Positions 45,456-56,434 of a DNA stretch of 64,000 bases are shown here, one piece after another. Both the position numbers and the translations under genes were made by a program. Origin of the DNA: Gonocerus acuteangulatus. Lineage: Eukaryota; Arthropoda; Insecta; Hemiptera; Coreidae. Every line of letters begins with the position of its first letter. The first letter of the stretch is position 1. The stretch spans positions 30,386,148 to 30,450,147 of the forward strand of contig OX328124.1 of the NCBI GenBank assembly GCA_946811695.1, written 5' to 3'. Below the pieces are notes generated by a model. The model was not told where the DNA came from, did not search any database, and saw only the letters and a list, made by a program, of their open reading frames with translations.

Positions 45456-46714
45456 TTTTTTTTTTTTTTAATTTTTATCAATTGACCTTTTGCTTATTTG
45501 ATAATAATTAGAGAAATATTCTTGGTCATATTTTATATATTATATATCACTGTGTTTGTATGCGCGTTGTTGTGTGTGACTTCTTATGTGGCTTTCCTTT
45601 CTCATATGTATTTTATTCAAACATTAAACGTATAAAGTTTATAATTTTTATTATTGAATAGTCTAAATTCCTTGACTAAGAATGGAGTTAGAGGATTCCG
45701 CATGGTGCGCAGTAAAGTTGATGACGTACATAAACGGAAAGAAAGTACAGCATACCTCTATACTCCGTTAGATAAGGCTAAATGTCAGGGGTCTTGCATT
45801 CGTTCTCCTTATAACTTCTAACGCTAGAAAATAATACACTTCTAACGCAAATCCTTAGATCTTTAATATCCAAACTATTTATACAAAAATAAAATAAAAT
45901 AACTAACAATATCACTACACTCATTAAATATGCCCATATAGAGTCTAAATCATATAATTCTTTATGCCGGTGTGTCTTAAAAGAGTAGAACTTCGGAAAG
46001 CTGTTGGAATACGGGGCATTGCGACCTCAACATCTGGATTGGAAAATTACATTTAAGAAAAAAACAATAATATATAAATAGCGAACGAAATAATACACTT
46101 TGTTGTGGTGAAATTTACCAGATAAAAGTTGAACAAGTGGATTTACTAACTTTTCAATAATTACTTTTAACACTTTACGATTGAATTCTGCTATTGAGGA
46201 TGCACTTTTGAAAAAAAAAATTCAAATAGGTATACTTGAGATTAGTATATAAAAACAGAAAGTATTAAAATCTATAAGTTTGAACATTATAGAATAATAG
46301 AAATCATTGTAAGGCCTTCCTTCATAAAGTATCAAAACGACATCCGAAACGTAGGCAAACGAAAGTAACCCAAAAATACTATAACAACATAACTATAACA
46401 TTTAATTACTTAGCATTTCATTTAATTACTAAACTTTGAATAATAACTTTTGTTCTTTATTTACTAAAACTTGTAATCTGAAAAAATATTTTTTCTTCTA
46501 TTTTTTTCATAAATTAAAGTTTATTTAATAAAAAAATGTATAACATTTGGCACAATAATTAATTGTGCTCGGTTAAGAATATAATATGCTATATTCACTG
46601 TGTATATTATATACAATTTATAGTTGAAAAATATTTGGAAAAACCTAATCAGTATTGTCATTTCCTGGGTCTTGTATAAAGAGCTATTTTATTTGTACGT
46701 GTGTATGTTTGTGC

Positions 46715-46716
<2 letters not shown>
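45456..46716. other. Mostly unassigned
   Basis: A short decayed family-B leader lies at about 46185-46235 (CTATTGAGGATGCACTTTTGA). No gene recognised. Confidence 0.4.

Positions 46717-46750
<34 letters not shown>
46717..46750. repeat. (TA)n microsatellite
   Basis: A short AT run. Confidence 0.95.
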
Positions 46751-46752
<2 letters not shown>

Positions 46753-46904
46753 AAACATATTTTTCAAAAAATTTTAAAAGTTAATGTAATATGCGTAGGG
46801 AAAACGATTAGTGAGTACTAAACATAACCATTTAGGTCAAATTAACAAAAACTATAACTTCTTGAAGCGCTTTCGAGCAGGTTACAAATTTTAATATTCA
46901 TATT

Positions 46905-46985
46905 ATGTAGACAGAGGGTCAATAAAACCACATTAACAAGTTTAATTCATTTATTAATTCATCTCTTCATGCATCGCATATAAAC
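46905..46985 (+). repeat. Relic similar to the 58.1 kb Penelope-like terminus
   Basis: GAGGGTCAATAAAACCACAT, TTAACAAGTTTAATTCAT and CATCTCTTCATGC parallel the 58131-58200 text. Weakly conserved. Confidence 0.45.
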
Positions 46986-47020
46986 CGTAATTGCATGCAG
47001 AAGAGGTAGCAAGGTTTGTT

Positions 47021-47090
47021 GACATGCATAAATAATTATTTATGCATGTCGGTGATAAGTCGAAAGATTATAATCTTTAGACTTATCGCC
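47021..47090. repeat. Two adjoining palindromes
   Basis: 47021-47050 is a perfect 30-bp palindrome, GACATGCATAAATAA joined to its inverse. 47051-47090 is a 40-bp palindrome with two mismatched pairs (arm GATAAGTCGAAAGATTA). They touch each other. Confidence 0.95.
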
Positions 47091-47461
47091 TTCCAATTAA
47101 ACTGTTCTGTTATCCGCATTTGAAATATTGCGCAGAGTATTCAAAAATGTCATAACTCCAAATGATTGATTCTATTTATTGTTCTTTTTTGTATTTGCAA
47201 CTTTCATATACAAAGAAAATTCGAAAATACGTCGTGTCTAATGTAGGAAGGAATTCAGAAGAAAGAATATTACATTTCGTTAATCTAATTCTGTTTAACA
47301 TTTAATAATTTTCAGGCCGACAGTGTAAAACTGTTCTAGAGCTTTAAAAAGGACTGTTTAACTACATAGATAAATTACATTCTGCACTCATAGGAAGTTT
47401 AAGCCGAAACGTCTTCAAAATTAAAACTAATTGTCATAAAATAAATTTATTTTTATTATTT

Positions 47462-48271
47462 TTTTATTTTATTTTACTTTAAGAGCTGAACAGCAATGGT
47501 GATCTGCCCTAAAAGAATTGATATAAAATATAATAAATAAAATAATAAATTATAAGCTAAGGATCAGTAACAAAATTAAAGGGTATGGAAAATGAAATGA
47601 AGAAAAGAATAATAATACAAAATAATAAAGAAATATGTAAGGAATTAATAAAATAAATGAATACAGAATTAAACGGTAATAATAAATAGTAATCATAATG
47701 ATATTTGCGGAGTTGATATCTGAGGAACATTATCCTGAAATAAGAAACTTTGACTTGGGAGTTATGTGTGGTATAATTATATTTTATTATATGTCTTTGT
47801 CGTCCTTAAGTATGTCAGTATGGTATCAATGTGGGGGCACCTATCAGATAACAGTTCACTGAGGCTTCGAGGAATCTGTAAGTTGTCTCTTTTAAGGCAG
47901 TCTGTTAGTAAGTGTTTTACAGTTAAAGGCACATTGCATGCCTCACATAGTGGTTTGTCTTGTCTTGTGAAGAGGTACGAATGGGTGAGTCGTGTATGTC
48001 CGATTCTAAGTCGTGTTAGTATTACCTCGTCGCGTCTTGTCCTTAGTTCACCTGACGAATATGGCTGTATACTGCATTTTACTTCCCTGAGGTGGTTATC
48101 TTGTGTGCAGTACCACGTTGCTTGCCATCTATTCAGTATAGTGTGTGTTATTTTTGTTTGTAAGTCTTGTGATGTAAGTAAGTACTGGTCATGTGGGCGG
48201 CTAGTTGTAGCAAGTTTTGCCTGTTCGTCTGCTTTTGAAGTCTCTCCAAGGTTCTCATGTCCAGGGACTTT
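47462..48271 (-). mobile_element. RNase H-type LINE 3' end (copy 3)
   Basis: A minus-strand coding tail (48271-47777) plus 3' UTR ends near 47462 with CTGCCCTAAAAG-like inverse text (GGGCAGATCACCATTGCTGT on the minus strand) and an A/T tail. Confidence 0.85.
47777..48271 (-). pseudogene. LINE ORF2 tail with RNase H end, frame intact
   Basis: The minus strand is open for 164 codons without a stop. It starts in the last RNase H motif (VPGHENLGETSKADEQAK, compare the usual VPGHxGIxGNExADxxAK), then LQTKITHTILNRWQATW, RRDEVILTRLRIGHTRLTHS, the finger CEACNVPLTVKHLLTDC (C-x2-C-x7-H-x4-C), and ends YLRTTKTYNKI. There is no ATG because the copy is 5'-truncated. It is much better preserved than copies 1 and 2. 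The plus-strand 183-codon frame over the same place is a shadow. Confidence 0.88.
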
Positions 48272-48929
48272 TTACTTTATTTCTACCACTGGTATAAAAA
48301 AACCAAAATTAAAATAAAACTATGTTAAACTAAAAATTTAATACATTTTTATATGTGGCAGAAGGTGAATTTCTGTTACATATATTAATATATTGAAAAA
48401 TAGGGTCACCATCTTATAATAATAATTTAAAATTTATTCTTATAAAAATAATATACTATAAACTGCTATCAGGTTCTCTGGCGGTTTGATTAAGTACTAA
48501 ACGCCATAAAGTTACATTATTTGAATTATAAACATTATTTCCTTTGTCGCGCATGGCAAGGTTAAGCGGTTAAGGACTGGCTAGCTTAGATTGGATTGTT
48601 TTGAAGCTATTCGCCGATGTCATTTGTCTCATTCAATATTACGTCATTAATTAACTGCTGGCTGGTGGGCAGCTGACTCAACATTCAGAGCGTAAAAACC
48701 GATTCCTAGCTGCTCTCTTACACATCAGGAAAAGTATTCTCTCTAAAAAAAATTGGAATCGCAGAAACTGCGTTATCTTAGCGCTTTTACGGTTTAGAAT
48801 AGAAATAAATAATTTTATTTTGTTGATATTTCGTTGAAATTACCGCCACCCACTCAAACATCTCGAATAAAAGCGATATTAAGGCGTCAAATAAGCGTTT
48901 AAGTTTTTCTATTCTAAGGCATCCAAGTG
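48272..48929. other. No gene recognised
   Basis: Nothing recognised. Confidence 0.4.
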
Positions 48930-49210
48930 CACGTTATAGAATTAATTGGACGCGGGGTATCTAATGAAACCATTTTCAAGGCTACGACTATAATCGTTTT
49001 CGAGAAAAGAGGAAAAGAGGGTTTTCTTGACATTTTCAGATGTATTCTAATATATCTTGAAATCTGTTGGGAAATTGTAGAAAATGTAAATTATATATTC
49101 GAAAGGTTATTAAATTTTCTACGAAAACTGCTCTTATACAAGTTATGATATCGCTATCTCGTTCGGAGAAATCAGTGCTTAAAGTAATTTCTGCGTAGAA
49201 TACTGTCCGC
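48930..49210 (+). repeat. Decayed family-A core
   Basis: Text parallel to the 34.9-35.2 kb copy: CTAATGAAACCATTTTCAAGG, CGTTTTCGAGAAAAG, CGAAAGGTTATTAAATT, GGAGAAATCAGTGCTTAAAG. Both ends are missing. Confidence 0.65.
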
Positions 49211-49263
49211 TTCCTTTTGTACAAGTATCTCTTCAAAATACATATCCAAATACCATTAAGAGC

Positions 49264-49521
49264 CAGGGTCTCCGAAAGGTATTACGGGCCCCTTAACCCC
49301 TCCCCTCTCCATTAACATTACCACAAACTATTAATGGAATTATTTAAAACTGAACTTTCTCTGAAAATGAAATTGAATACATTTCTAATTGAACGAAGTG
49401 TAAAATAATAGGTATATAACTTTATCATTTCAAATTGTAATGGTCAAACATTAAAAAAATGACGCCGGGCCCCTGACCAATTGTCCTCCTTGCTCTCCCC
49501 CCCCCCCTCTTGGAGGCCCTG
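49264..49521. mobile_element. hAT-type MITE
   Basis: Ends CAGGGTCTCCGA and TTGGAGGCCCTG are inverted. The flanking octamers TTAAGAGC and TTCAGCGC agree at 6 of 8 positions, consistent with a worn 8-bp duplication. C/G runs lie inside the right end. Confidence 0.65.
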
Positions 49522-49531
49522 TTCAGCGCAT

Positions 49532-49534
<3 letters not shown>

Positions 49535-49606
<72 letters not shown>
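49535..49606. repeat. (TA)n-(GA)n microsatellite
   Basis: An AT run followed by a GA run. Confidence 0.95.
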
Positions 49607-50420
49607 TTCATAAATGATCCTACCATAATAAGGGGGAAATATATCCAGTATGATTGGGCGATTACCTAAACCATATGCAAGCCGAAAAGTAAATTTACTT
49701 ATCCGGCGTAACTTTTGTACACGTTCAACGAAGCTGCCTTTATGGATTTCATTTTCGCAACCTTTAAGCTTTTTTTGGTTAGTACTGTGTCGATTAGTTT
49801 AAGTAGATTCTTAAAAAATGTGGCCTAAACCTTGATGAAGAATTTGCTTACTTACACAATTTATGCGGGATGGACTTTTATAAAATTGGTGATTAAATTT
49901 TTCAGTAGATAATTCATTAAATCGTCCTTATAACAACTTATTATTTTACAACATTTATTACAATGAATGTTTTTTTTCATTGTTTAAATTCTGCCTAATA
50001 AAAAAAAAAATATTACAATGGAACATCATTAACATGAGTTATTGAAATTGAAATCATAGCCTCTTTAGTTCACATTTTTCTAGAGGCACGAAGCCATTCA
50101 ATTGAAATGTTTTCCAATTAACGTACAAAAACATCAAGAAAAATTACACAAAAAAGAAAACATATTTGATTGAAATCGATTGGTGCTAAGACGCTCGGAC
50201 TGTTTTGTGTTTACAGTTAGCCAAGCCCAGGTGGTGTTTTTCTCTAGATAAGGCATGCTGCTTTAGACATTTATCAGAGGCAAAGACGCTGCGTGCAGAT
50301 TTCTATTCATCTTGCTGACCTTATCCAGTTCTCTTTTTCAAGTCAGCATACTTTCAGTAAACCACCCACTGCGTGTCATTCTCAAGAACATGGTGTAGTT
50401 CAGCTCGTTAGTTACGCACT
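49607..50420. other. No gene recognised
   Basis: A CTTGATGA phrase at 49842 is not followed by a GAAA box at usable distance. Nothing else seen. Confidence 0.4.
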
Positions 50421-50445
50421 TCATCTGAACGAAAAAAATCAGGCG

Positions 50446-50497
<52 letters not shown>

Positions 50498-50505
50498 CAC
50501 ACACT
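50421..50505. repeat. GC-dinucleotide word plus (CA)n(TA)n
   Basis: CATCTGAACGAAAAAAATCA followed by GGCGCGCGCGC also occurs inside the piggyBac-like element at about 52370. Here it continues into CA and TA repeats. Confidence 0.85.
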
Positions 50506-50596
50506 TCATGCTGGTATGACTTTCGATTCTAGGAGTAGTTTTCGTAGCGTTATATTTGGCAGGAATCCCACCCTGCTTCCCTAGACGTACCTCCAT

Positions 50597-50855
50597 GATA
50601 TCGTCCCCGCTATATTAAGCTATCGAATATGAAAATCGGAGCAAACTAGAGAGCAAATGTATTCGATAAATTGACGAAGTAATATATTGAACAATGGTCT
50701 TATTCGGTACTTTATTTAAGCCTATAACAGCTATTCTAAAGGGGTTGAAACAACTTGCGACAAGCCGAATAGTCCACAATCCGAGAGCGAAGTCTTGAAT
50801 CTGAAAAACGAGATTTTTCATATTCCGTAGTTTGTCTTGGTAGGGACGAGATCAT
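50597..50855. mobile_element. Decayed MITE related to 6733
   Basis: The left side ATATCGTCCCC, then TATCGAATATGAAAATC, and the right side GATTTTTCATATTC, then AGGGACGAGATCATAT, are inverted. The interior is unassigned. Confidence 0.5.
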
Positions 50856-50951
50856 ATGTGTTTGTTTTTAAATAAATTTTATAAAACGAAAGGTTGCTAA
50901 ATTTATTTGAAAAAAATATTTTCATCCTTTAATAGTTTTCCAGGGGGGGGG

Positions 50952-51250
50952 GGGTGAGGCGAGATTAGCTCCATGATAGAGTACTGGAATAATATGCTGG
51001 AGGACCTGAGTTCACAACTTTATTTTGATTTTATCTTCTAGTGTCTACGTTAGTGGGTTGGATTCGGCCTCTCTTGTCGTCCCTAGACCAACCCTGCCTT
51101 TAAATTATTTATTAATGCGTACCTTCAAAGAGAAAAATGTGGCTGTCGAGGCGTAGTACTGTCCACACTATCTCCCTAGAGTGCCATACGATTAAGAGTC
51201 GGTTACGTCTACAGTTTTACCCCGTGTGGGCCCTCTTGTTGGTGATTTTT
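50952..51250 (+). mobile_element. SINE S1, plus-strand copy
   Basis: A head with A-box-like TTAGCTCCATGATAGAGTAC and B-box-like GGACCTGAGTTCAC. The body has GGGTTGGATTCGGCC and CACACTATCTCCCTAGAGTG, ending near GTGGGCCCTCTTG. It aligns over its length with the 44868 copy. Confidence 0.75.
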
Positions 51251-51524
51251 TTTTTCGAGCCATTAGCTAAGACTATACGTTCTTCCAACGATTGACTCCA
51301 CAATTTTCCACCTTCATAAAAAAAAAAAAAGTTCCAAAATACTTCTCGCAGGAAGAAGAAGATAATGTCATGACAAATATTAGTTTGTAATATGTTGTAT
51401 TATATTTTGTTTTCTTTATTTCTACCGCCACTAAAAGCATGGTGTAAAAATATAACCTTCTTGTTTAAATGATTGTGATATATATTTGTATATGTATATC
51501 ATATACTAATTTGAATGAATGAAC
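51251..51524. other. No feature recognised
   Basis: A/T-rich with two homopolymer runs. Confidence 0.4.
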
Positions 51525-51783
51525 GAAATAGCCTTTATCATACAAACAAAATAAACAAATAAAACATCTCTGATATTTGCCTACATAATCAGACTCTTAA
51601 ATAATTATTTACATTTTTTAAAAAACTGATTGACAATTTTTGCTTGTAAAAGCCTTCCTCCTTTGAGGAGTAATGGTCTACACTTCCCAGGGAGACCAGC
51701 CTGAACGGGGAGCGAATTAAGTTAATTAACCTACATTTAAAAATATAGCCCTATCTCCAATATAACCCTCAATTATCTCTTCC

Positions 51784-51820
<37 letters not shown>

Positions 51821-52060
51821 CCCCCTCATACTCTATTTAATATCTATTATATTGCCATTTGTAAAATTCATTGCTATATTATTTCACGATTTATAAAATG
51901 TTATTGTTATTATTAATTGGCTCACATACTTATAAAATGTACGTACTTGTAATATCATTCAAGACTGTAATGTATCATTCATATAATTTTTGTAATATGA
52001 TGAAGTACTGTTATAGAGCAAGTCGCCAAAAGTTGCGAAACTCTTAATAAATAAATAATA
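51525..52060 (+). mobile_element. LINE 3' UTR fragment (same family as 12.76-13.23 kb)
   Basis: Inverse of 12760-13230: AACGAAATAGCCTTTAT, GAACGGGGAGCGAATTAAG, AGCAAGTCGCCAAAAGTTGC, and a tail AATAAATAAATAATAA. No coding part precedes it, so it is a very short 5'-truncated copy. An internal C9-T33 run marks the middle. Confidence 0.75.
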
Positions 52061-52369
52061 ATAAAAAAAGTAATATATATTAAAAATAGTATGTATTATG
52101 ATATTATGATGTATTTACAACAACATCATAACAAAACAAGAAAAAGACACCCCGCGTATATGGATCATGTTAACCCTTTGTTGCATCGTGATGTCTGCAG
52201 GCATCATATTATATTTTACACTCCCAGAGCACCATTTCGAGTGTTTTCAAGATATATTTCGTTTCCTGTAAACATCAAACAAGTATCAAAGGGACTGGAA
52301 GATTTTGAACATTGTTCTTTGTTCCCAAGAAGGAATAAACAAGTTAATGTTGACAAAACCAGGACATCA

Positions 52370-52490
52370 TCTGAACGAAAAAAATCAGGCGCGCGCGCAC
52401 ACTCGGGCTCATTTCGCTCATTTCGCGCGGGCTCATTTCTGACCCCGAGGGGACCCGTTTCGCAAGGCCACAATACTATTAAAACCGTCC
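52370..52490 (+). other. GC-rich insert inside the piggyBac element
   Basis: In an element otherwise rich in A/T, this stretch carries GGCGCGCGCGCAC, CGGGCTCATTTCGCTC and CCCCGAGGGGACCCG. Its first 30 bases match 50421-50452. Two long opposite-strand frames overlap here and neither is credible. Confidence 0.6.
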
Positions 52491-52639
52491 ATTCTGACAA
52501 AAAAAAAAATTGTACTCCTTAGTACTTGTGGTGTATTTTACGAAGTGAAAGTTTGTTTTATTGAAGTTTTATTTTTTTGAGCCAATTTTTGAGGCTGTTC
52601 ATTTGTTTCCTGTGGGCACCATCGTGCATCTGGTACTGA

Positions 52640-53008
52640 GGTCCGAGCGATGGATCCCATTATCTGATGGATAATAGGGAGAGGAGAAGCAGATCTTTCA
52701 TATAATCACAACACCAGATGATAGTGAGGATGATGAAGATGTCGACGACAATGTTCTTTCTGAACCTTCGAGTATTTTCTGCCAATGTTTTAGAGGTAAA
52801 TGGCGACGATTTGAATGGTCCCTTCTCAGATTTGAATGATTTGATTGAGGATGTATTGCCTGATGTATCTCAGAAGATGAGATGCAGGATGGAAAACTGC
52901 AAGAACCAAACTACTAAATACTGTGATAAATGGTGGTTACTATGATAAATGTGAACTTTATTTGTGTTTAACTAAAGGCAAATCAAATTTAAAGGATTAC
53001 CATTTGTG
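52640..53008 (+). pseudogene. piggyBac transposase, N- and C-terminal remnants
   Basis: The N-terminal acidic part reads EEKQIFHIITTPDDSEDDED then VDDNVLSEPS. After a large deletion and frame breaks, the C-terminal cysteine-rich domain reads DVSQKMRCRMENCKNQTTKY and then CDKW. In other frames YLCLTKGKSNLKDYHL follows, the typical C-rich end of piggyBac-derived proteins. The DDD catalytic core is absent. Frames are broken by at least two indels or stops, so no transposase can be made. Confidence 0.8.
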
Positions 53009-53526
53009 ATTTTGATGAAAAGAGAAGAGAGTTCTTTTTAACTTTAACTGATAAATTCTTTATATGTTTCAATAAATATGAATGCTTATACATGTTCATT
53101 CACAAAAACATTCCTCCCTATATGCACAATGATGCCTACAGGCATCTTTCAGTTTTTCATAAATTTCCCGACAAAAAAAATCGATGAATTTTTTTCTGTA
53201 TTTTTCCCGTTATCCTGAGGCCTATTTCTACCTCTCAGATTTTTTTTATGCGAAAAGAAAAAATCATGCATCAAAGGGTAAATCAGAAAAGAACCAAGTG
53301 ACAGTATCAACGCACTGAGAAAATTGCTCTTTAAGTTCCAACATCACAGGGATTCAGTAAATTATCCAAATATAGTGATGTCAAACTATACAATTTTTCA
53401 CCAACTATTTACATAGGTAGCGTTTCTATTTAGAATAAAATTTCTGACAACTAAATAGCTGAAAGTAAATAACACTTAATTTTTTCAAAATAAGGTGCCT
53501 GGTTCCTTTCTGATTAATATGATCCC

Positions 53527-53643
<117 letters not shown>

Positions 53644-53734
53644 TCAAAAATAAAATAAAACAAAAATAAATAAATTAAAAATCCTGACATGAATAGTAAC
53701 TAGAATAAGCACACCCTAATCCAAGAGCATGGAC

Positions 53735-53815
53735 GTACAGTAGTGTGACATGTTTACATGGTAGGGCGCTGATGACCATGAGCTTATGTTTACTAAATTC
53801 TTCAAACAAACAAAA
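53735..53815 (+). mobile_element. Short LINE 3' end (GCGCTGATGACCATG type)
   Basis: GTAGGGCGCTGATGACCATG followed by AAACAAACAAAAC resembles the 3' ends of many arthropod non-LTR elements. No coding portion is present. Confidence 0.5.
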
Positions 53816-54623
53816 CTCACGGAATGCTAAATATAGTTCCTGCATACATTTCCTTCACTACTCATATAGAACATAATTGCTTAATCATATCCAATATGAG
53901 ACTGTAAATGTTTCATCTCATCCCGATTCAAAAGATAATTACTCCCCCCCCCCCGGGATCCCTTCCCCCGGATGGCTCACAAATTGCCCTGTACCTTAGT
54001 GTTTTTTCCAACGGGAGAAGTGGAAGACACCAGAGGGCAGTAATGAGCCTAGCTGGCGAGCCATGGTATTAGAGGCGAGACCTTGGAGGAGTACACCAGG
54101 GAACCCTCCTCTCTCCCATTCTGTATAATACCTAGCCTCTTTTTCTATTACCCTTCTCTACATCATCATTTCTAGCTTTCTTTTTATCTTTCCTCCACAG
54201 AATTATTGTCTTCCTCGTGGGCTGTACCTTCCTCTCTACTTGCTTTTATTTATCTACTTTCTTTTTTATTTGTCACTTGAAATAAAAATATTCATAAAAT
54301 ATTTCAACGTCAATTTTCCAAAATACTTTTCATATTGAATTACAGTAAATTATATCAAATAAATGTATAATAATACAATAATTGTTTGGTAAATAGTTTT
54401 TATTAGACAAATAAACTACTGGTTTATCATAGCCTGCGATTTAGGTTTTCGGTTTGTATTATGAACTCTTTCCTTCATTAATTATTTAGTACTACCTTAT
54501 TTTTAATAATACTTTTACTTACAACTTATACCTATTTAGTGCTTACTTATTTTTTTTTCTTTTATTATTTCAACATATCATTTTGCCTCTTTAAGGAAGT
54601 TTTAGGTTTTAAGATAAGAGGGA

Positions 54624-54627
<4 letters not shown>
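53816..54627. other. Mostly unassigned; local GC-rich patch
   Basis: 53945-54130 is clearly GC-richer than its surroundings (C12 run, GGAAGACACCAGAGGGCAG, GCCTAGCTGGCGAGCCATGG). It may be the 3' end of a LINE on the minus strand, but I could not confirm a protein match. Confidence 0.4.

Positions 54628-54683
<56 letters not shown>
54628..54683. repeat. (TA)n microsatellite
   Basis: A pure AT run. Confidence 0.95.
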
Positions 54684-54685
<2 letters not shown>

Positions 54686-54837
54686 TATTCGATGAGCATT
54701 CTTCTAGGGCTTTAAGCCCCATCAAGTACTACATCATATTTACGGAGCTATATTATACTTTTGGGCTTGTAGACAAACATAATACAATATATTCATAAAA
54801 TTTAAGACTTAGTATCATAATCATCAACATCATCGAG

Positions 54838-54945
54838 TGGGGTAGATACGATAGAGCTATCTGATTTTGGGCTATAAGGCAAACTAGAGAGATAGTTTGG
54901 ACAGATCTATGCTCCGGCCGCCTAATTTTCCCCTTTTTCAGCGGA
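54838..54945 (-). mobile_element. SINE S1, partial
   Basis: GGGTAGATACGATAGAG, then CTATAAGGCAAACTAGAGAG and CTCCGGCCGCCTAATTTTCC correspond to the 3' body of S1. The tRNA head is missing. Confidence 0.7.
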
Positions 54946-55119
54946 ACCCACAGTATATGAATTAATGATGGTTATAATTATATTTGAGAGCTTTACAAGC
55001 ACTCCTGAAAAACGTGCCTAGACTTACTATGGGTCTTATTGGTCACCACTAAGGTAGAATTCTTAACTTTATAAGAAATATTTTTCAAAACATGTTTATT
55101 GTACAACCCGTTGTCCGGG

Positions 55120-55124
<5 letters not shown>

Positions 55125-55180
<56 letters not shown>
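55125..55180. repeat. (TA)n microsatellite
   Basis: A pure AT run. Confidence 0.95.
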
Positions 55181-55184
<4 letters not shown>

Positions 55185-55240
55185 AGATCCTAAGTTGAAA
55201 ACTAAGATGTTCTAGGTAGTTGGTAACAGCTTATTAAGTC
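55185..55240 (+). repeat. Short dispersed repeat, copy 1
   Basis: AGATCCTAAGTTGAAAACTA then AGATGTTCTAGGTAGTTGG, CAGCTTA, also at 59236-59293. Confidence 0.7.
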
Positions 55241-55434
55241 TTCAATAGTTTTGTTTTAAATTAAGAATAATAAAAAGCACGCAATAGAAATAAAACGTGA
55301 GAATGTACGACTCCTCTCAAGGCCGAACTATCTCTTTTCCAACCAATTAATATAATGCCAAACACAATTTTTGAAATATTCAGGTCCACACATTTTTAAT
55401 TGTATTTAGCTTTTTTAAATGGAATTTACAATAT

Positions 55435-55437
<3 letters not shown>

Positions 55438-55495
<58 letters not shown>
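55438..55495. repeat. (TA)n microsatellite
   Basis: A pure AT run. Confidence 0.95.
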
Positions 55496-55497
<2 letters not shown>

Positions 55498-55731
55498 ATG
55501 CTTTAAATGTGATCAAAACATTGGACATTCAAAAACTCACTAGTGCCTAATGAGACAAGAGACTGAAATTATCCCTAACCATCCCATGCAATGTGAAGGT
55601 CATAGTTTAAAGCACGGGTCTCCAAACTACGGTCCGAGGGCCACATCCGGCCCGCGGACAGATTTTGTCCGGCGCGCGAAGAGCTAGCATACTTGAAAAC
55701 TCCTTTTATAGAACATATTTTTTATAGCAAA

Positions 55732-55902
55732 TTAAATTTAGTTTACGCTCAGTTTACTTTTATTTATTTATTTATTCCTATTTTTGTTTTGGTTTTATAT
55801 TTATTTTGTTAATGTATTTTTTTTTCTCCCTTAACCATTTGTAAATAATACTTTTATGTATTGGTTCAAATATATTGATTGATTGATTTAAATTTAGCTT
55901 AC
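55732..55902 (+). mobile_element. Tiny LINE insertion inside the hAT
   Basis: A 141-bp insert (55747-55887) ending in ATTGATTGATTGA is flanked by TTAAATTTAGYTTAC (55732-55746 and 55888-55902; 14 of 15 identical). The short body and tetranucleotide tail indicate an extremely 5'-truncated LINE. Confidence 0.8.
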
Positions 55903-56194
55903 TGAAGTATTCTAATATTATGTTGAATAATTATTAATATGACATCTACATTGATATGGTCATGGGCTAACTACCCATAACATTGTTGTAGGCTTATTGT
56001 TATTGTTTTTGTGATAAGTTGGATAAAGAAACACAGAATTGTAAAGAATAAAGACATGTATAATATGCAGAAAATTTAACTTCAGTATATAATAACTAAC
56101 AAATTATTGAAATGAATCCAACTAACATTTTAAATAAAAACATGACTTATAACAAGCATAATTACATATGAAATACTAATGAGATTTATGTAAT

Positions 56195-56375
56195 TGAGAT
56201 TTTCCACTGACAATAGTTTGTAGTTGTGGACTAATTTTACTTGTACTAATTATTAAAAGAGATTTAAGATGCTCATCAGTTAATTTAGATCTGTAAACAT
56301 TTTTTGTGTACTTCATTTTGGCGAAGGTCTTCTCACACAAATAAGTAGTACCAATATGGTTTTGGCCCTCGGAAC
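56195..56375 (-). pseudogene. hAT transposase C-terminal dimerisation domain
   Basis: On the minus strand the open frame reads HIGTTYLCEKTFAKMKYTKN, then YRSKLTDEHLKSLLIISTS and KISPQLQTIV, ending at a stop. This is the hATC motif (STYLCExTFSxMK...YRSRLTDEHL) of ZBED/Charlie-type hAT transposases, the C-terminal dimerisation segment. The BED finger and the catalytic DDE part are missing because of the internal deletion, so the product would not be a working transposase. Confidence 0.85.
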
Positions 56376-56434
56376 CTACTGGAGTAATCAGTATGGCCCT
56401 AAGGCTGGAAAGTTTGGAGACCCCTGGTTTAAAG

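Larger units (their letters stand above)
52174..53278 (+). mobile_element. Internally deleted piggyBac element
   Basis: Ends CCCTTTGTTGCATCGTGAT (52174) and ATCATGCATCAAAGGG (to 53278) are inverted. Subterminal GATGCCTACAGGCATC occurs on the right and a matching GATGTCTGCAGGCATC on the left. The left flank is TTAA, the piggyBac target; the right flank is TAAA, so one base has changed. The interior keeps only the two ends of a transposase gene. Confidence 0.88.
55605..56434 (-). mobile_element. Internally deleted hAT element with 8-bp duplication
   Basis: Ends CACGGGTCTCCAAAC (55613) and GTTTGGAGACCCCTG (to 56426) are inverted. The flanks are a perfect octamer GTTTAAAG (55605-55612 and 56427-56434). 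The phrase GGCCACATCCGGCCCGCGG near the left end is typical of Charlie-like hATs. It keeps only the end of the transposase gene and carries a small LINE insertion. Confidence 0.92.

Noticed and set aside
47766..48317. 183-codon plus-strand open frame
   Set aside because: It is the antisense shadow of the LINE tail, whose minus-strand frame has clear RNase H and finger motifs.
50421..50600. CpG island or promoter from the GCGCGCGC run
   Set aside because: The GC run is about 12 bp within a microsatellite, and the same word recurs in a transposon; no promoter elements or gene follow.
52091..52522. 143-codon frame at the piggyBac left end
   Set aside because: It starts outside the element, crosses the terminal inverted repeat and the GC-rich insert, and has no similarity to a transposase.
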